From positions 1-39,852 of the forward strand of contig JAFWTG010000133.1 in NCBI GenBank assembly GCA_017519005.1: a stretch of 39,852 nucleotides of DNA. Reading direction: 5' to 3'. The notes beneath the pieces were generated by a model. The model was not told the origin of the DNA. It saw nothing but the letters and a program-made list of their open reading frames with translations, and did no database searches. The stretch comes from Oscillospiraceae bacterium. Its GTDB lineage: Bacteria > Bacillota > Clostridia > Oscillospirales > Oscillospiraceae. The translations under genes and the position numbers were made by a program. Positions 16,686-24,378 of the stretch are shown here, one piece after another (within the stretch, counting starts at the first letter, position 1; each line of letters begins with the position of its first letter).

Positions 16686-18323
16686 TTATACCTGAACGTT
16701 TCCGATCATCTTGAGCATCTCACGCAGGCCCTGGTGCTCGTCGTAGAACTGCTCCAGGTTGTCGGTGATCTTGTTCCAGTGATCGTCCGCCTCGCGGACC
16801 TTGCGGACGTAGAGATCCGCGGCCTCGCGGCCCAGACGGTCCGCCTGAAGCTTGGCGGTGTGGACAATGCGGTCCGCTTCCTTTTGGGCGTCGGTCTTGA
16901 GCTGATCGGCCTCGGTCCTCTTGGCGTTCTCGTATTCCTCGGCGCCGCGGCGAAGCCCATCGGCCTGCTGCCTGGCGTCGCGAACCAGCTCGTCAGCCTG
17001 CTGCCTGGAGCTCTGTGCCAGCTCCTCCGCCTGCTGCCTGGACTCGGCGTTCAGCCGCTCGGCCTCGCTGTGGGCGGCGGCCAGAAGCTCCTCCGCCTGT
17101 CGGCGGGACTCCTGATTCAGCCGATCTGCCTCCTCCTGGGCCTTGCTCAGGATGGCGTCCGCCCGGTTCTGGGCCTCCGTCAGGGAGGAGGTGGCCTTCA
17201 TCTGCGCCTCCAGCAGGGTGGAATTTGCCATATTATGCTTCTGGGAGCTGATTAAATCGGCTTCCTTTTCGACGATGCTGGCCTTCGTTCTGGAGTTCTC
17301 CAGCAGGGTATCGGCCTGCTCCCGGGCCTCGGTGAGCAGATCGTCGGCGTCCTTCTGGGCCTTGGCGCGCAGCGCGGCGGTCTCCTGCTCGGTCTGCGCA
17401 CGGAGCGCGGCGGTCTCCTGCTCGGTCTGCGTGCGGAGCGCCTCGGTCTCCCGGGCGGCGTCCTCCCGCAGGGCGGCGGCCTTCTCCTCCGCCTCGCGCA
17501 GCAGGGCTTCGGCCCGGGCGGCGGACTCGGACTCCAGCTGCTCGCTGGCAGCCCGCTGATCGGCCTCCAGCCGGGCGGCGTTATTCAGATATTCGTCGGC
17601 GGCGGCCTGCGCGGCCTCAAAGACGCCGTTGAGCTGCAGACTGGCCTCGGCGATGGAGCCGGCCTCCTTCAGGATGGCCTCGCGGCGCTCCAGAGCGGCC
17701 TCGCGCTCCTGCAGCCGGGCCTCGGTCTCGGCCAGCTTGCGCAGGGCGTCCTGCAGCTGGGCCTCCTGCTCCGCGCTCTTCAGCTCCAGCTCGGACAGAC
17801 GCTCCGTCTGCTGCCCCAGCTTTTCGTCGCGGGCAGCCAGGACGCGGTCCTTCTCGGCCAGCTGCCGATCCTTCTCCACGTAGACCGCCTCGTGGCGGGC
17901 AAGCTCCTGCTCGCGGTCGTTGAGACGGCTTTCGAGCAGACCGTTCTTTTCCGCGATCTGATCGTCCTTCTCCCGCAGCAGCCGATCCTTATCGTTCAGC
18001 ACGGCGTCCCGCTCGGCAAAGAGCCGGGCCTGCTCGGCGATCCGCTCGTCCTTCTCGCTGAGCTGCTGATCCTTCTGAATCAGCTGGCGGTCCTTCTCTG
18101 CCATCTGGTCGTCCTTGCCGGCCAGCAGACGGTCCTTTTCGGCAAGCTGCTCGGACTTCTCGGCGAACTGACGGCGCTCCTCCTCCAGGCGGGTGTTGGA
18201 GGTCTTGAGTTCAGATTCCTGATCCTGCAGCTTCTTTTGCAGCCATTCATTCTGCTTCATTTGATCGACCAGGAGCTCCATGAGCTCGGTCTTGCGCAGA
18301 CGACGCAGTTCCTTATTCGTCAT
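16686..18323 (-). CDS. Long cytoplasmic coiled-coil protein heading the pilus operon
   Basis: This 545-residue protein lacks a signal peptide or membrane segment and is almost wholly alpha-helical. The first part (MTNKELRRLRKTELMELLVD) looks like a short helical head. Next come strict 7-residue repeats of LxEKDxx type (LAEKDRL, MAEKDRQ, LSEKDER, LREKDDQ), then 11-residue repeats (AALRAQTEQET; later SRQQADELVRD, ARQQADGLRRG) reminiscent of DivIVA C-terminal coils. The last 30 residues (about DDHWNKITDNLEQFYDEHQG) are not repetitive. I chose the ATG at 18323, with GAGGCG upstream; an in-frame ATG at 18368 would leave a leader of about 13 nt. Function is unknown; its position suggests a scaffold or placement factor. 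Confidence 0.8.
   Translation of the reverse strand: MTNKELRRLRKTELMELLVDQMKQNEWLQKKLQDQESELKTSNTRLEEERRQFAEKSEQLAEKDRLLAGKDDQMAEKDRQLIQKDQQLSEKDERIAEQARLFAERDAVLNDKDRLLREKDDQIAEKNGLLESRLNDREQELARHEAVYVEKDRQLAEKDRVLAARDEKLGQQTERLSELELKSAEQEAQLQDALRKLAETEARLQEREAALERREAILKEAGSIAEASLQLNGVFEAAQAAADEYLNNAARLEADQRAASEQLESESAARAEALLREAEEKAAALREDAARETEALRTQTEQETAALRAQTEQETAALRAKAQKDADDLLTEAREQADTLLENSRTKASIVEKEADLISSQKHNMANSTLLEAQMKATSSLTEAQNRADAILSKAQEEADRLNQESRRQAEELLAAAHSEAERLNAESRQQAEELAQSSRQQADELVRDARQQADGLRRGAEEYENAKRTEADQLKTDAQKEADRIVHTAKLQADRLGREAADLYVRKVREADDHWNKITDNLEQFYDEHQGLREMLKMIGNVQV
17371..17469. repeat. 33-nt tandem repeat inside the coiled-coil gene
   Basis: Two nearly identical 33-nt units (17371-17403 and 17404-17436) and a diverged third (17437-17469) encode the 11-residue motif around LRAQTEQETAA. 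The repeat is in frame with the hendecad period of the protein. Confidence 0.85.
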
Positions 18324-18387
18324 TGTCGTTCGCCTCGCTTTCAAAGTCAAATTTGGCATTCTATCCATTGCCTAATTTTTCGTTTAT

Positions 18388-18416
18388 ATTATAATCTGCG
18401 GATAGCGAAAATGCAA
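18388..18416 (-). promoter_or_regulatory. Promoter of the pilus operon
   Basis: On the minus strand TTGCAT (18416-18411) and TATAAT (18393-18388) are 17 nt apart. The predicted start leaves a leader of about 55-60 nt before the ATG at 18323, which supports that start over 18368. No other comparable promoter was seen upstream of the pilus genes. Confidence 0.72.
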
Positions 18417-18477
18417 TTACTTTTTTCCGAAATTTTGAAAAAAGTTTGCAAAAGCTTCACAAAAAAGGATTCATTGA

Positions 18478-18505
18478 TTGCAAATCGGTTACTATCTGTT
18501 ATAAT
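18478..18505 (+). promoter_or_regulatory. Promoter of the Y-family polymerase gene
   Basis: TTGCAA (18478-18483) and TATAAT (18500-18505) are separated by 16 nt. The leader then contains an 8-bp hairpin at 18519-18540 (arms CCGCAGCC/GGCTGCGG). I see no clear SOS (LexA) box, so damage control is not supported by sequence. Confidence 0.6.
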
Positions 18506-18588
18506 AGCGGCAGAGGGGCCGCAGCCCGGGTCGGCTGCGGGCGCGATGAATAATTTTTTAAAACTATGAATAACAGGAGGCGGATCGG

Positions 18589-20097
18589 ATGGAGCGTCAA
18601 AAGCAGTACGTGGCAATTGATCTGAAGTCCTTCTATGCCTCCGTGGAGTGCGTGGAGCGGAGCCTGGACCCGCTGAACGCCGCCCTGGTGGTGGCGGACG
18701 AGAGCCGCACCGACAAGACCATCTGCCTGGCGGTCTCCCCGGCCCTGAAGGCCTACGGCATTCCGGGCCGCCCCCGGCTCTTTGAGGTGAAGCAGGCGGT
18801 GGAGCGCATCAACGCCCGCCGTCTCGCCGACGCGCCGGGGCGGCGCTTCACCGGCGCCTCCGCCTTCGCGGACCGGCTCCGCGCCAACCCGGGCCTGAAG
18901 CTGGAGCCCATCGTGGCCCCGCCCCAGATGGCCCATTACATGGACTGCAGCGCGGGGATCTATCAGACCTATCTCAACTACGTGGCCCCGGAGGACGTCC
19001 ACGTGTACTCCATCGACGAGGTCTTCATCGACGTCACGCCCTACCTTAATATATATAAATGTACGGCCCGGGAGCTGGCCGCCCGGATGATCCGGGACGT
19101 GCTGAGCCGCACCGGCATCACCGCCACGGCCGGCGTGGGGACCAACCTCTATCTCTGCAAGGTGGCCATGGACATCGTCGCCAAAAAGCTGCCCGCCGAC
19201 GCCGACGGCGTCCGCATCGCGGAGCTGGACGAGCGCCGCTACCGCGAGCTGCTCTGGGACCACCGCCCCCTGACGGACTTCTGGCGGGTGGGCCGGGGCA
19301 TCAGCCGGAGGCTGGAGGCCAACGGCCTGTACACCATGGGGGATATCGCTCGCTGCTCCCTGGGCGGAGACCATCAGCGGCACAACGAAAGCCTGCTGTT
19401 CCGGCTCTTCGGCGTCAACGCGGAGCTGCTGATCGACCACGCCTGGGGCTATGAGCCCTGCACCCTCGCCGATATCAAGGCCTATAAGCCCCGGTCCAGC
19501 TCCCTCTCCTCGGGTCAGGTTCTGCACCGGCCCTACAGCTTCGAGGAGACCCGGCTGATCGTCCGGGAGATGGCCGACGCCCTGGCGCTGGATCTGGCGG
19601 AGAAGGGCCTGGTCACGGACCAGCTGGTCCTGGCCGTGAACTACGACGCGGAAAATCTGAAGACCCCGGAGGCCCGCAGCTTCTTCGACGGGGCCGTTGA
19701 CCGGGACTGGTACGGCCGCGTCGCCCCCAAGGCCGTCAACGGCTCCCGGAATCTGGGCGGCCACACGGCCTCCATGAAGCGGATCGTGGAGGCGGCGGTC
19801 AGCCTCTTCGAGCAGATCGCGGACCCGGCCCTGAGCGTCCGGCGGCTGGGCCTGGGGGCCAACCACGTCCGCAGCAGGGAGGAGCTGGCCCGGGAGCCCG
19901 CCCAGCTCAGCCTCTTCGACGACCCGGCCTCCCGGAGCGCCCGGGAGGCCGGCGAGGAGAAGGAGCGCCGCCAGCAGGAGGCCATTCTCTCCATCCGGAG
20001 GCGCTTCGGCAAAAACGCCATCGTCAAGGCCATGAACCTCCAGGAGGCCGGCACGGCCATGGACCGCAACGAGCAGGTGGGCGGCCACAAGGCCTGA
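18589..20097 (+). CDS. Y-family DNA polymerase (UmuC/UvrX-like)
   Basis: This is an error-prone translesion polymerase of 502 residues. The catalytic palm blocks are YVAIDLKSFYASVECVER (first metal aspartate) and VHVYSIDEVFIDVT (SIDE box). The region TAGVGTNLYLCKVAMDIVA also fits UmuC/DinB. It resembles the Firmicute UvrX/YqjW group more than DinB because of the inserted segment RFTGASAFADRLRANPGLKL after the fingers. Near the C-terminus AQLSLFDDP is a good beta-clamp-binding peptide (QLSLF). A GGAGG ribosome site precedes the ATG. No YolD-like small partner gene is seen on either side. It is divergent from the pilus operon. Confidence 0.92.
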   Translation: MERQKQYVAIDLKSFYASVECVERSLDPLNAALVVADESRTDKTICLAVSPALKAYGIPGRPRLFEVKQAVERINARRLADAPGRRFTGASAFADRLRANPGLKLEPIVAPPQMAHYMDCSAGIYQTYLNYVAPEDVHVYSIDEVFIDVTPYLNIYKCTARELAARMIRDVLSRTGITATAGVGTNLYLCKVAMDIVAKKLPADADGVRIAELDERRYRELLWDHRPLTDFWRVGRGISRRLEANGLYTMGDIARCSLGGDHQRHNESLLFRLFGVNAELLIDHAWGYEPCTLADIKAYKPRSSSLSSGQVLHRPYSFEETRLIVREMADALALDLAEKGLVTDQLVLAVNYDAENLKTPEARSFFDGAVDRDWYGRVAPKAVNGSRNLGGHTASMKRIVEAAVSLFEQIADPALSVRRLGLGANHVRSREELAREPAQLSLFDDPASRSAREAGEEKERRQQEAILSIRRRFGKNAIVKAMNLQEAGTAMDRNEQVGGHKA

Positions 20098-20209
20098 GGC
20101 GGGGACTTGGGCCCCGGAAACGGAAACGAAACGCCGCGGCGCCGGAGAAATCGCCGTTTCCCGCGATCCGGCGCCCATATTATGGAAACGTCATTGCAGC
20201 TTGCTTCGG

Positions 20210-20240
20210 CCCCGTCGGGGAAACCCGACGGGGTTTCCCC
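20210..20240 (+). terminator. Hairpin after the polymerase gene, possible terminator
   Basis: CCCCGTCGGG and CCCGACGGGG (20210-20233) form a 10-bp stem with a GAAA tetraloop, followed by only TTT. An overlapping alternative stem (GGGGAAAC with GTTTCCCC, 20217-20240) competes with it. Another hairpin lies upstream at 20138-20175 (9-bp arms GGCGCCGGA/TCCGGCGCC). Confidence 0.5.
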
Positions 20241-20487
20241 CTGTCTGTGGAAAAGCTACAAATTTTTTCAGAGAGCCCGACAATTCGACGCTTTTCCGGG
20301 GCGGAAATCCCGGGCCCAAGTGGAAAACCCGGTGGAAAATGTGGACAACCGGATCGTTTTCCACCGGGCGGCCTCTGTTATTTTGGGGGATTATGTTACC
20401 CAAAAATCAATCCCTTGTGGTGGCGGGAAAAGAGTGTCGAACTGTTACTTCTCCGTGGAAATGCCGAAGGGCGGAAAATTTTTCCAC
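20236..20487. other. Gene-free region with repeated GTGGAAA/TTTCCAC boxes
   Basis: The 477-nt gap between the polymerase and the U32 gene (20098-20574) holds no convincing gene. It contains seven boxes of the GTGGAAA type: near 20237, 20320, 20332, 20341 (TGTGGACAA), 20357 (inverted), 20455 and 20479 (inverted). TGTGGACAA differs by one base from the complement of the DnaA box TTATCCACA; the others are weaker matches. A possible -10 TATGAT lies near 20531, before the U32 gene. Confidence 0.45.
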
Positions 20488-20574
20488 GCCGGAAATGCGT
20501 TTTGCTCTGGAAATTTTCGCGCCCGTATGGTATGATAGGCTCCCACGATTCTGATTTATCTCCCGAGGTCTGCC

Positions 20575-22659
20575 ATGCTGGAACTGCTCTCTCCCGCCGG
20601 ATCCATGGATTCGCTCCGCGCGGCGGTACAAAGCGGCGCCGACGCCGTATATCTGGGCTCCGGCCCCTTCAACGCGCGACAGAACGCCAAGAACTTCTCT
20701 CTGGATGAGTTGGCGGACGCCGTGCGCTATTGTCACGTCCGGGGGGTTCAGGTCCATCTGACCCTGAACACCCTGGTGACGGACCGGGAGCTGGAGCAGG
20801 CCGCTCAGACCATCACCGCCGCCGTTCAGGCCGGCGTGGACGCCTTCATCGTCCAGGATCTGGGCCTGGTGTCCCTGCTGCGGCAGATGGCCCCCGAGGT
20901 TCCCATCCACGCCTCCACCCAGATGTCGATCCACTCGCTGGACGGGGTTCTGCGGGCGGCGGCTCTGGGCGTCAGCCGGGTGGTGCTGGCCCGGGAGCTG
21001 AGCCGGGAGGATATCGCCTATATCTGCCGCAACAGCCCCGTCGAGATCGAGGTCTTCGTCCACGGGGCGCTGTGCATGTGCTATTCCGGACAGTGTTATT
21101 TCTCCGCGGTCGTCGGCTCCCGCTCCGGCAACCGGGGCCAGTGCGCGCAGCCCTGCCGCCTGGCCTACGGCTACGGCCGCTACGAGGACAAGTACCCGCT
21201 GAGCCTCAAGGACAACTGCCTGATCCCCTGGGTCGGGGAACTGGAACGCCTGGGGGTGGCCTCCGTCAAGATCGAGGGCCGCATGAAGCGGCCGGAATAC
21301 GTGGCCGTGGCCACCCGGCTCTACCGGGCCGCCATCGACGGGCAAAGCGTCTCTCCCGCCGAGATGCGGGATCTGCGGGACGTCTTCTCCCGCCAGGGCT
21401 TCACCCAGGGCTACTACCTGGGCCAGACCGGGCCGGAGATGTTCGGCACCCGCCAGAAGGAGCAGGAAAACAAGGAGCTGCTGCAGCGGGCCCGGGCCGG
21501 CTATGAGAACACCGAGGCTCCGCTGGTCCCCGTGCGCTTCTATGCCGTTCTTAACCACCGGCAGAACGCCATGCTGGCGGTGGAGGACGACCTGGGCAAT
21601 CTCTGCAAAACCGAAGGCCCCGTCCCGCAGGCCGCCGTCTCCCGGCCCCTGACCCAGGAGGCCCTGGCCGAGCGCCTGGCAAAGACCGGCGGCACGCCCT
21701 ACCGCTGCACGGAAGCAAAGAGCATCATCGAGCCGGGGCTGAGCCTCTCCGCCGCGGCCATCAACGCCATGCGCCGGGAGCTGCTGGCCCATCTCACCGC
21801 CGTCCGCGGCCGCCAGCGGGACCGGGAGCTGAACTCCTATTCTCCCGTCAAGCGCTATCCCGGCCAGAGCAAGCCGCCCCGCTGGACCGTGGGGGTCCTG
21901 AGCCCGGAGCAGCTGACGCCGAAGCTGCTGGCCATGAAGCCCGCCCGGCTTTACGTTCCCTTGTCCATGTTCAAGCAGGACAGCGGCTGGATGGCCCGGG
22001 TCCCGGCGCAGACGGAGCTGGCGGCGGTGCTGCCCCGGGTGATCCGGGACGGCGAGACCGCGCAGGTCCTGGCCGCTCTGGATCTGGCCCACGGCCTGGG
22101 GGTCCGCCTGGCCCTCTGCGGAAATCTGGGCCATATCGACCTGGCCCGCTCCCGGGGCTTCGCGGTCTGCGGCGACTTCGGCCTGAATCTCTTCAACTCC
22201 CGGGCCATGAACGTCGCCCGGGGCCTGGGCCTGGAGAGCGCCACGGTGAGCTTTGAGCTGACTCTGCCCCGGATCCGGGACCTCGGCAAGCCCATTCCCA
22301 CGGAGCTGCTGGCCTACGGCCGCCTGCCGCTGATGCTGACGGAGAACTGCGTTATCAAGAATCGCTCCGGCCGCTGCGCCTGCCACGCCGGTCCCACCAA
22401 ATTGGTGGACCGGAAGGGCGAGGAGTTCCGGGTCCTGCCGGACCAGGACAGCTGCCGCAGCGTCATCTACAACGGCAAGAAGCTCTATCTGCTGGACAAG
22501 CTCCCCGAGCTGCGGGGCCTGGGGCTCTGGGCGCTGCGGCTCCAGTTCACCACCGAGAACCCTCTGGAGGTGGACGCCGTGATCTCCGCCCTCCGGAGCG
22601 GAGGAAGCTTCGACCCCGGAGCCTGCACCAGGGGGCTGTACTACCGGGGAGTAGAGTAA
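20575..22659 (+). CDS. U32 family peptidase / tRNA-rRNA hydroxylation-type protein
   Basis: This 694-residue protein starts MLELLSPAGSMDSLRAAVQS with SGADAVYLG, as U32 proteins do. The U32 signature lies at EVFVHGALCMCYSGQCYFS, followed by cysteines in RGQCAQPCRLAYGYG. A long C-terminal part (about 370-694) with an RSGRCACHAG cysteine cluster resembles the DUF3656-containing RlhA type. Members are annotated as collagenase-like peptidases, but characterised relatives (TrhP, RlhA) hydroxylate tRNA or 23S rRNA. I favour RNA modification over proteolysis. The stop codon overlaps the first unit of a heptamer array that bridges to maf. Confidence 0.88.
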   Translation: MLELLSPAGSMDSLRAAVQSGADAVYLGSGPFNARQNAKNFSLDELADAVRYCHVRGVQVHLTLNTLVTDRELEQAAQTITAAVQAGVDAFIVQDLGLVSLLRQMAPEVPIHASTQMSIHSLDGVLRAAALGVSRVVLARELSREDIAYICRNSPVEIEVFVHGALCMCYSGQCYFSAVVGSRSGNRGQCAQPCRLAYGYGRYEDKYPLSLKDNCLIPWVGELERLGVASVKIEGRMKRPEYVAVATRLYRAAIDGQSVSPAEMRDLRDVFSRQGFTQGYYLGQTGPEMFGTRQKEQENKELLQRARAGYENTEAPLVPVRFYAVLNHRQNAMLAVEDDLGNLCKTEGPVPQAAVSRPLTQEALAERLAKTGGTPYRCTEAKSIIEPGLSLSAAAINAMRRELLAHLTAVRGRQRDRELNSYSPVKRYPGQSKPPRWTVGVLSPEQLTPKLLAMKPARLYVPLSMFKQDSGWMARVPAQTELAAVLPRVIRDGETAQVLAALDLAHGLGVRLALCGNLGHIDLARSRGFAVCGDFGLNLFNSRAMNVARGLGLESATVSFELTLPRIRDLGKPIPTELLAYGRLPLMLTENCVIKNRSGRCACHAGPTKLVDRKGEEFRVLPDQDSCRSVIYNGKKLYLLDKLPELRGLGLWALRLQFTTENPLEVDAVISALRSGGSFDPGACTRGLYYRGVE

Positions 22660-22692
22660 GTAAGAATTCAGAATTAAGAAGTAAGAAGTGAA
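22658..22692 (+). repeat. Heptamer array 1 (AAGTAAG/AATTAAG), between U32 gene and maf
   Basis: Five consecutive 7-nt units: AAGTAAG, AATTCAG, AATTAAG, AAGTAAG, AAGTGAA. They begin inside the U32 stop codon and end 3 nt before the maf ATG. No proper Shine-Dalgarno remains for maf; AAGAAGTG from the array is the only candidate. Confidence 0.85.
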
Positions 22693-22695
22693 AAT

Positions 22696-23379
22696 ATGGA
22701 ACTGATCCTTGGCTCCCAGTCGCCGCGGCGGCGGGAGCTGCTGGAGCGGATGGGCCTGAAATTCCGGGTCCTGACCGCCGATATCGACGAAACGAAATAC
22801 GAGACGGAGGACCCCGAGGCCTCCGTGCGCCGAATCTGCCGGGCCAAGGCTGCCGCCGTGGCGGAGCGCCTGAAGCGGGAGAATTCTCAGTTCTCAGCGC
22901 TCCATTCTCAATTGGTACTGGCCTCCGACACCATCGTGGTGCTGGACGGACGGATTCTGGGCAAGCCCCATGACGCGGCCGAGGCGAAGGCCATGCTGCG
23001 GGCCCTCTCCGGCCGGGAGCACGCCGTGTATACGGCCTTCACCCTGCTGCCCGTCGGGGGAACAGCGAACGAGACGGCGGGGGACGGGGGACGCGGGTCC
23101 TTCGGCTCCGGCTTCGCCTCCGCTCAGGACGACCAGCGCGGAGCCTGTACGCACTGTGAAAAAACGCTCGTGAAATTCCGGGAGCTGACGGAGGCGGAGA
23201 TCGACGCCTACACGGCCTCCGGCGAGCCCATGGACAAGGCCGGCGCCTACGGCATTCAGGGCCTGGGGGCCATGCTGGTGGCGGGCATCCGGGGGGATTT
23301 CTTCACAGTCATGGGCCTGCCGGTGTGCGCCCTGACCCTGGCCTTGAAGCGCTATGGGCTCGACCCGCTTTCCCCGTAA
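22696..23379 (+). CDS. maf: Maf-family nucleoside triphosphate pyrophosphatase with two repeat-derived inserts
   Basis: Maf hydrolyses dTTP/UTP or modified nucleotides. The family blocks are present: LILGSQSPRRRELLERMG, ADIDETKYE, LASDTIVVLDGRILGKP (catalytic D78), FRELTEAEIDAY and MDKAGAYGIQGLGA. The 227 residues exceed the usual 190-200 because of two inserts: 62-72 (NSQFSALHSQ) from a heptamer array, and about 121-154 (GGTANETAGDGGRGSF and on) from GGGGAAC-like units plus a dispersed palindrome. Both keep frame and lie between conserved blocks. The stop codon lies in the edge of another dispersed palindrome. The neighbours mreC and mreD fit the common maf-mre linkage. Confidence 0.92.
   Translation: MELILGSQSPRRRELLERMGLKFRVLTADIDETKYETEDPEASVRRICRAKAAAVAERLKRENSQFSALHSQLVLASDTIVVLDGRILGKPHDAAEAKAMLRALSGREHAVYTAFTLLPVGGTANETAGDGGRGSFGSGFASAQDDQRGACTHCEKTLVKFRELTEAEIDAYTASGEPMDKAGAYGIQGLGAMLVAGIRGDFFTVMGLPVCALTLALKRYGLDPLSP
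22879..22913 (+). repeat. Heptamer array 2, inside maf
   Basis: Units GAGAATT, CTCAGTT, CTCAGCG, CTCCATT, CTCAATT in register. They encode the first extra segment of Maf. The motif is the reverse complement of the AATTGAG-type units found elsewhere. Confidence 0.8.
23058..23160 (+). repeat. Composite insert inside maf: heptamers plus dispersed palindrome
   Basis: GGGGAAC and AGCGAAC units are followed by CGGGGGA CGGGGGA CGCGGGT (period 7). A copy of the dispersed element TTCGGCTCC...CTCCGCTCAGGACGAC follows, the complement of the GTCATCCTGAGCGGAG family. It adds about 34 codons in frame. Confidence 0.75.
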
Positions 23380-23466
23380 GGGGCGGCGTCCTCCGAAGCA
23401 AGGCAAGTCCTTCCGGGGACGCCCCGCGCCTCCCGTTCTCTGATCCGTTCGGGACGCCGGCCCCTG
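23371..23466. repeat. GTAGGGGCGGCGTC-type palindrome between maf and mreC
   Basis: The left arm GTAAGGGGCGGCGTCC pairs imperfectly with the right arm GGGACGCCGGCCCC about 75 nt later. The maf stop codon TAA is part of the left arm. The same family recurs at 30789-30866 and 38801-38881. Confidence 0.65.
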
Positions 23467-23499
23467 CGGGCCGCATCTTCAATTCAGGAGAAACGAGCT

Positions 23500-24330
23500 A
23501 TGAAAAAGCATTTATCCGCCAAGACCAAATGGCTGATCGTCGCCTCCATTCTGCTGGCGGGGCTGATGACCGTGACCGCGGCCACCAACCGGGGCCGGCC
23601 CGGCGAGAGCCTGGTCCAGACCGCTCTGACGCCCTTCCGCTCCGCGGCCAGCGCCCTGGTGCGGCAGATCGAGCGCTACTACGACTACGTGTTCCGCTAC
23701 GAGTCCCTCCAGGCGGAGAACGACGCCCTGAAAAAGCAGATTCTCACCATGGAGGAGGACGTCCGCAGCGCGGACTCCCTGCAGCGGGAGAACGAGCGGC
23801 TCCACCAGCTGCTGGGTATGCTGGAGGAGCACGAGGACTGGGTGCCTGCCTCAGCCTATATCATTGCCTGGGAGGACAGCAGCTGGCGCTCCGCCTTCAC
23901 CATCGGCAAGGGAACCAACTCCGGCATCCATGAGGGCATGGTGGCCGTCACGGAGTACAACCAGGTGGTGGGCCTGGTGACTGCCGCCGGTCCCAACTGG
24001 GCCACCGTCACGACGGTGCTGGACTCCGCTCTGGGCATTTCCGCCACCGTAGCCTCCACGGGCTACAACGGCGTGGTGGAGGGCGCGCTGGCCACCGGCT
24101 CCCAGGGCCTGCTGCGGATGAACTATCTGCCCACGGACTCGGTCCTGCGCAACAACGACCAGGTCCTGACCACCGGCTCCACGGTCTATCCCCGGGGCCT
24201 CATCATCGGCTACATCACCGACGCCGACTTCGACCAGACCGGCGTGGCCAAATACGCCCTGCTCAGGCCCGCCGCGGACTTTGACGATCTGGAGCAGGTG
24301 TTTATCATTACGGATTACGAGAACCAGTAA
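23500..24330 (+). CDS. mreC: Rod shape-determining protein MreC
   Basis: MreC is a scaffold of the cell-elongation machinery. The 276 residues include one N-terminal membrane segment (TKWLIVASILLAGLMTVTA), a coiled coil (about 65-110, YESLQAENDALKKQ) and the paired beta-barrel part (AYIIAWEDSSWRSAFTIGKG, VGLVTAAGPNWATVTTVLD, LTTGSTVYPRGLIIGYI). An AGGAG site precedes the ATG. It starts the mreC-mreD-PBP2 cluster. mreB, usually just upstream, is not in the window. Confidence 0.96.
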   Translation: MKKHLSAKTKWLIVASILLAGLMTVTAATNRGRPGESLVQTALTPFRSAASALVRQIERYYDYVFRYESLQAENDALKKQILTMEEDVRSADSLQRENERLHQLLGMLEEHEDWVPASAYIIAWEDSSWRSAFTIGKGTNSGIHEGMVAVTEYNQVVGLVTAAGPNWATVTTVLDSALGISATVASTGYNGVVEGALATGSQGLLRMNYLPTDSVLRNNDQVLTTGSTVYPRGLIIGYITDADFDQTGVAKYALLRPAADFDDLEQVFIITDYENQ

Positions 24331-24333
24331 TTA

Positions 24334-24361
24334 TGCATCCTGCATTCTGCAGTTTGCATTT
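24334..24361 (+). repeat. Heptamer array 3 (TGCATTC), between mreC and mreD
   Basis: Four units, TGCATCC, TGCATTC, TGCAGTT, TGCATTT, followed by TGAAAGG, which runs into the mreD ribosome-binding site. The array fills the whole gap after the mreC stop. Confidence 0.8.
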
Positions 24362-24378
24362 TGAAAGGAGGGACCGCG

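Noticed and set aside
20247-20708. Small plus-strand open frames before the U32 gene
   Set aside because: Overlap the U32 start, have no ribosome site and encode no recognisable protein; three overlapping frames in the same GC-rich stretch point to chance.
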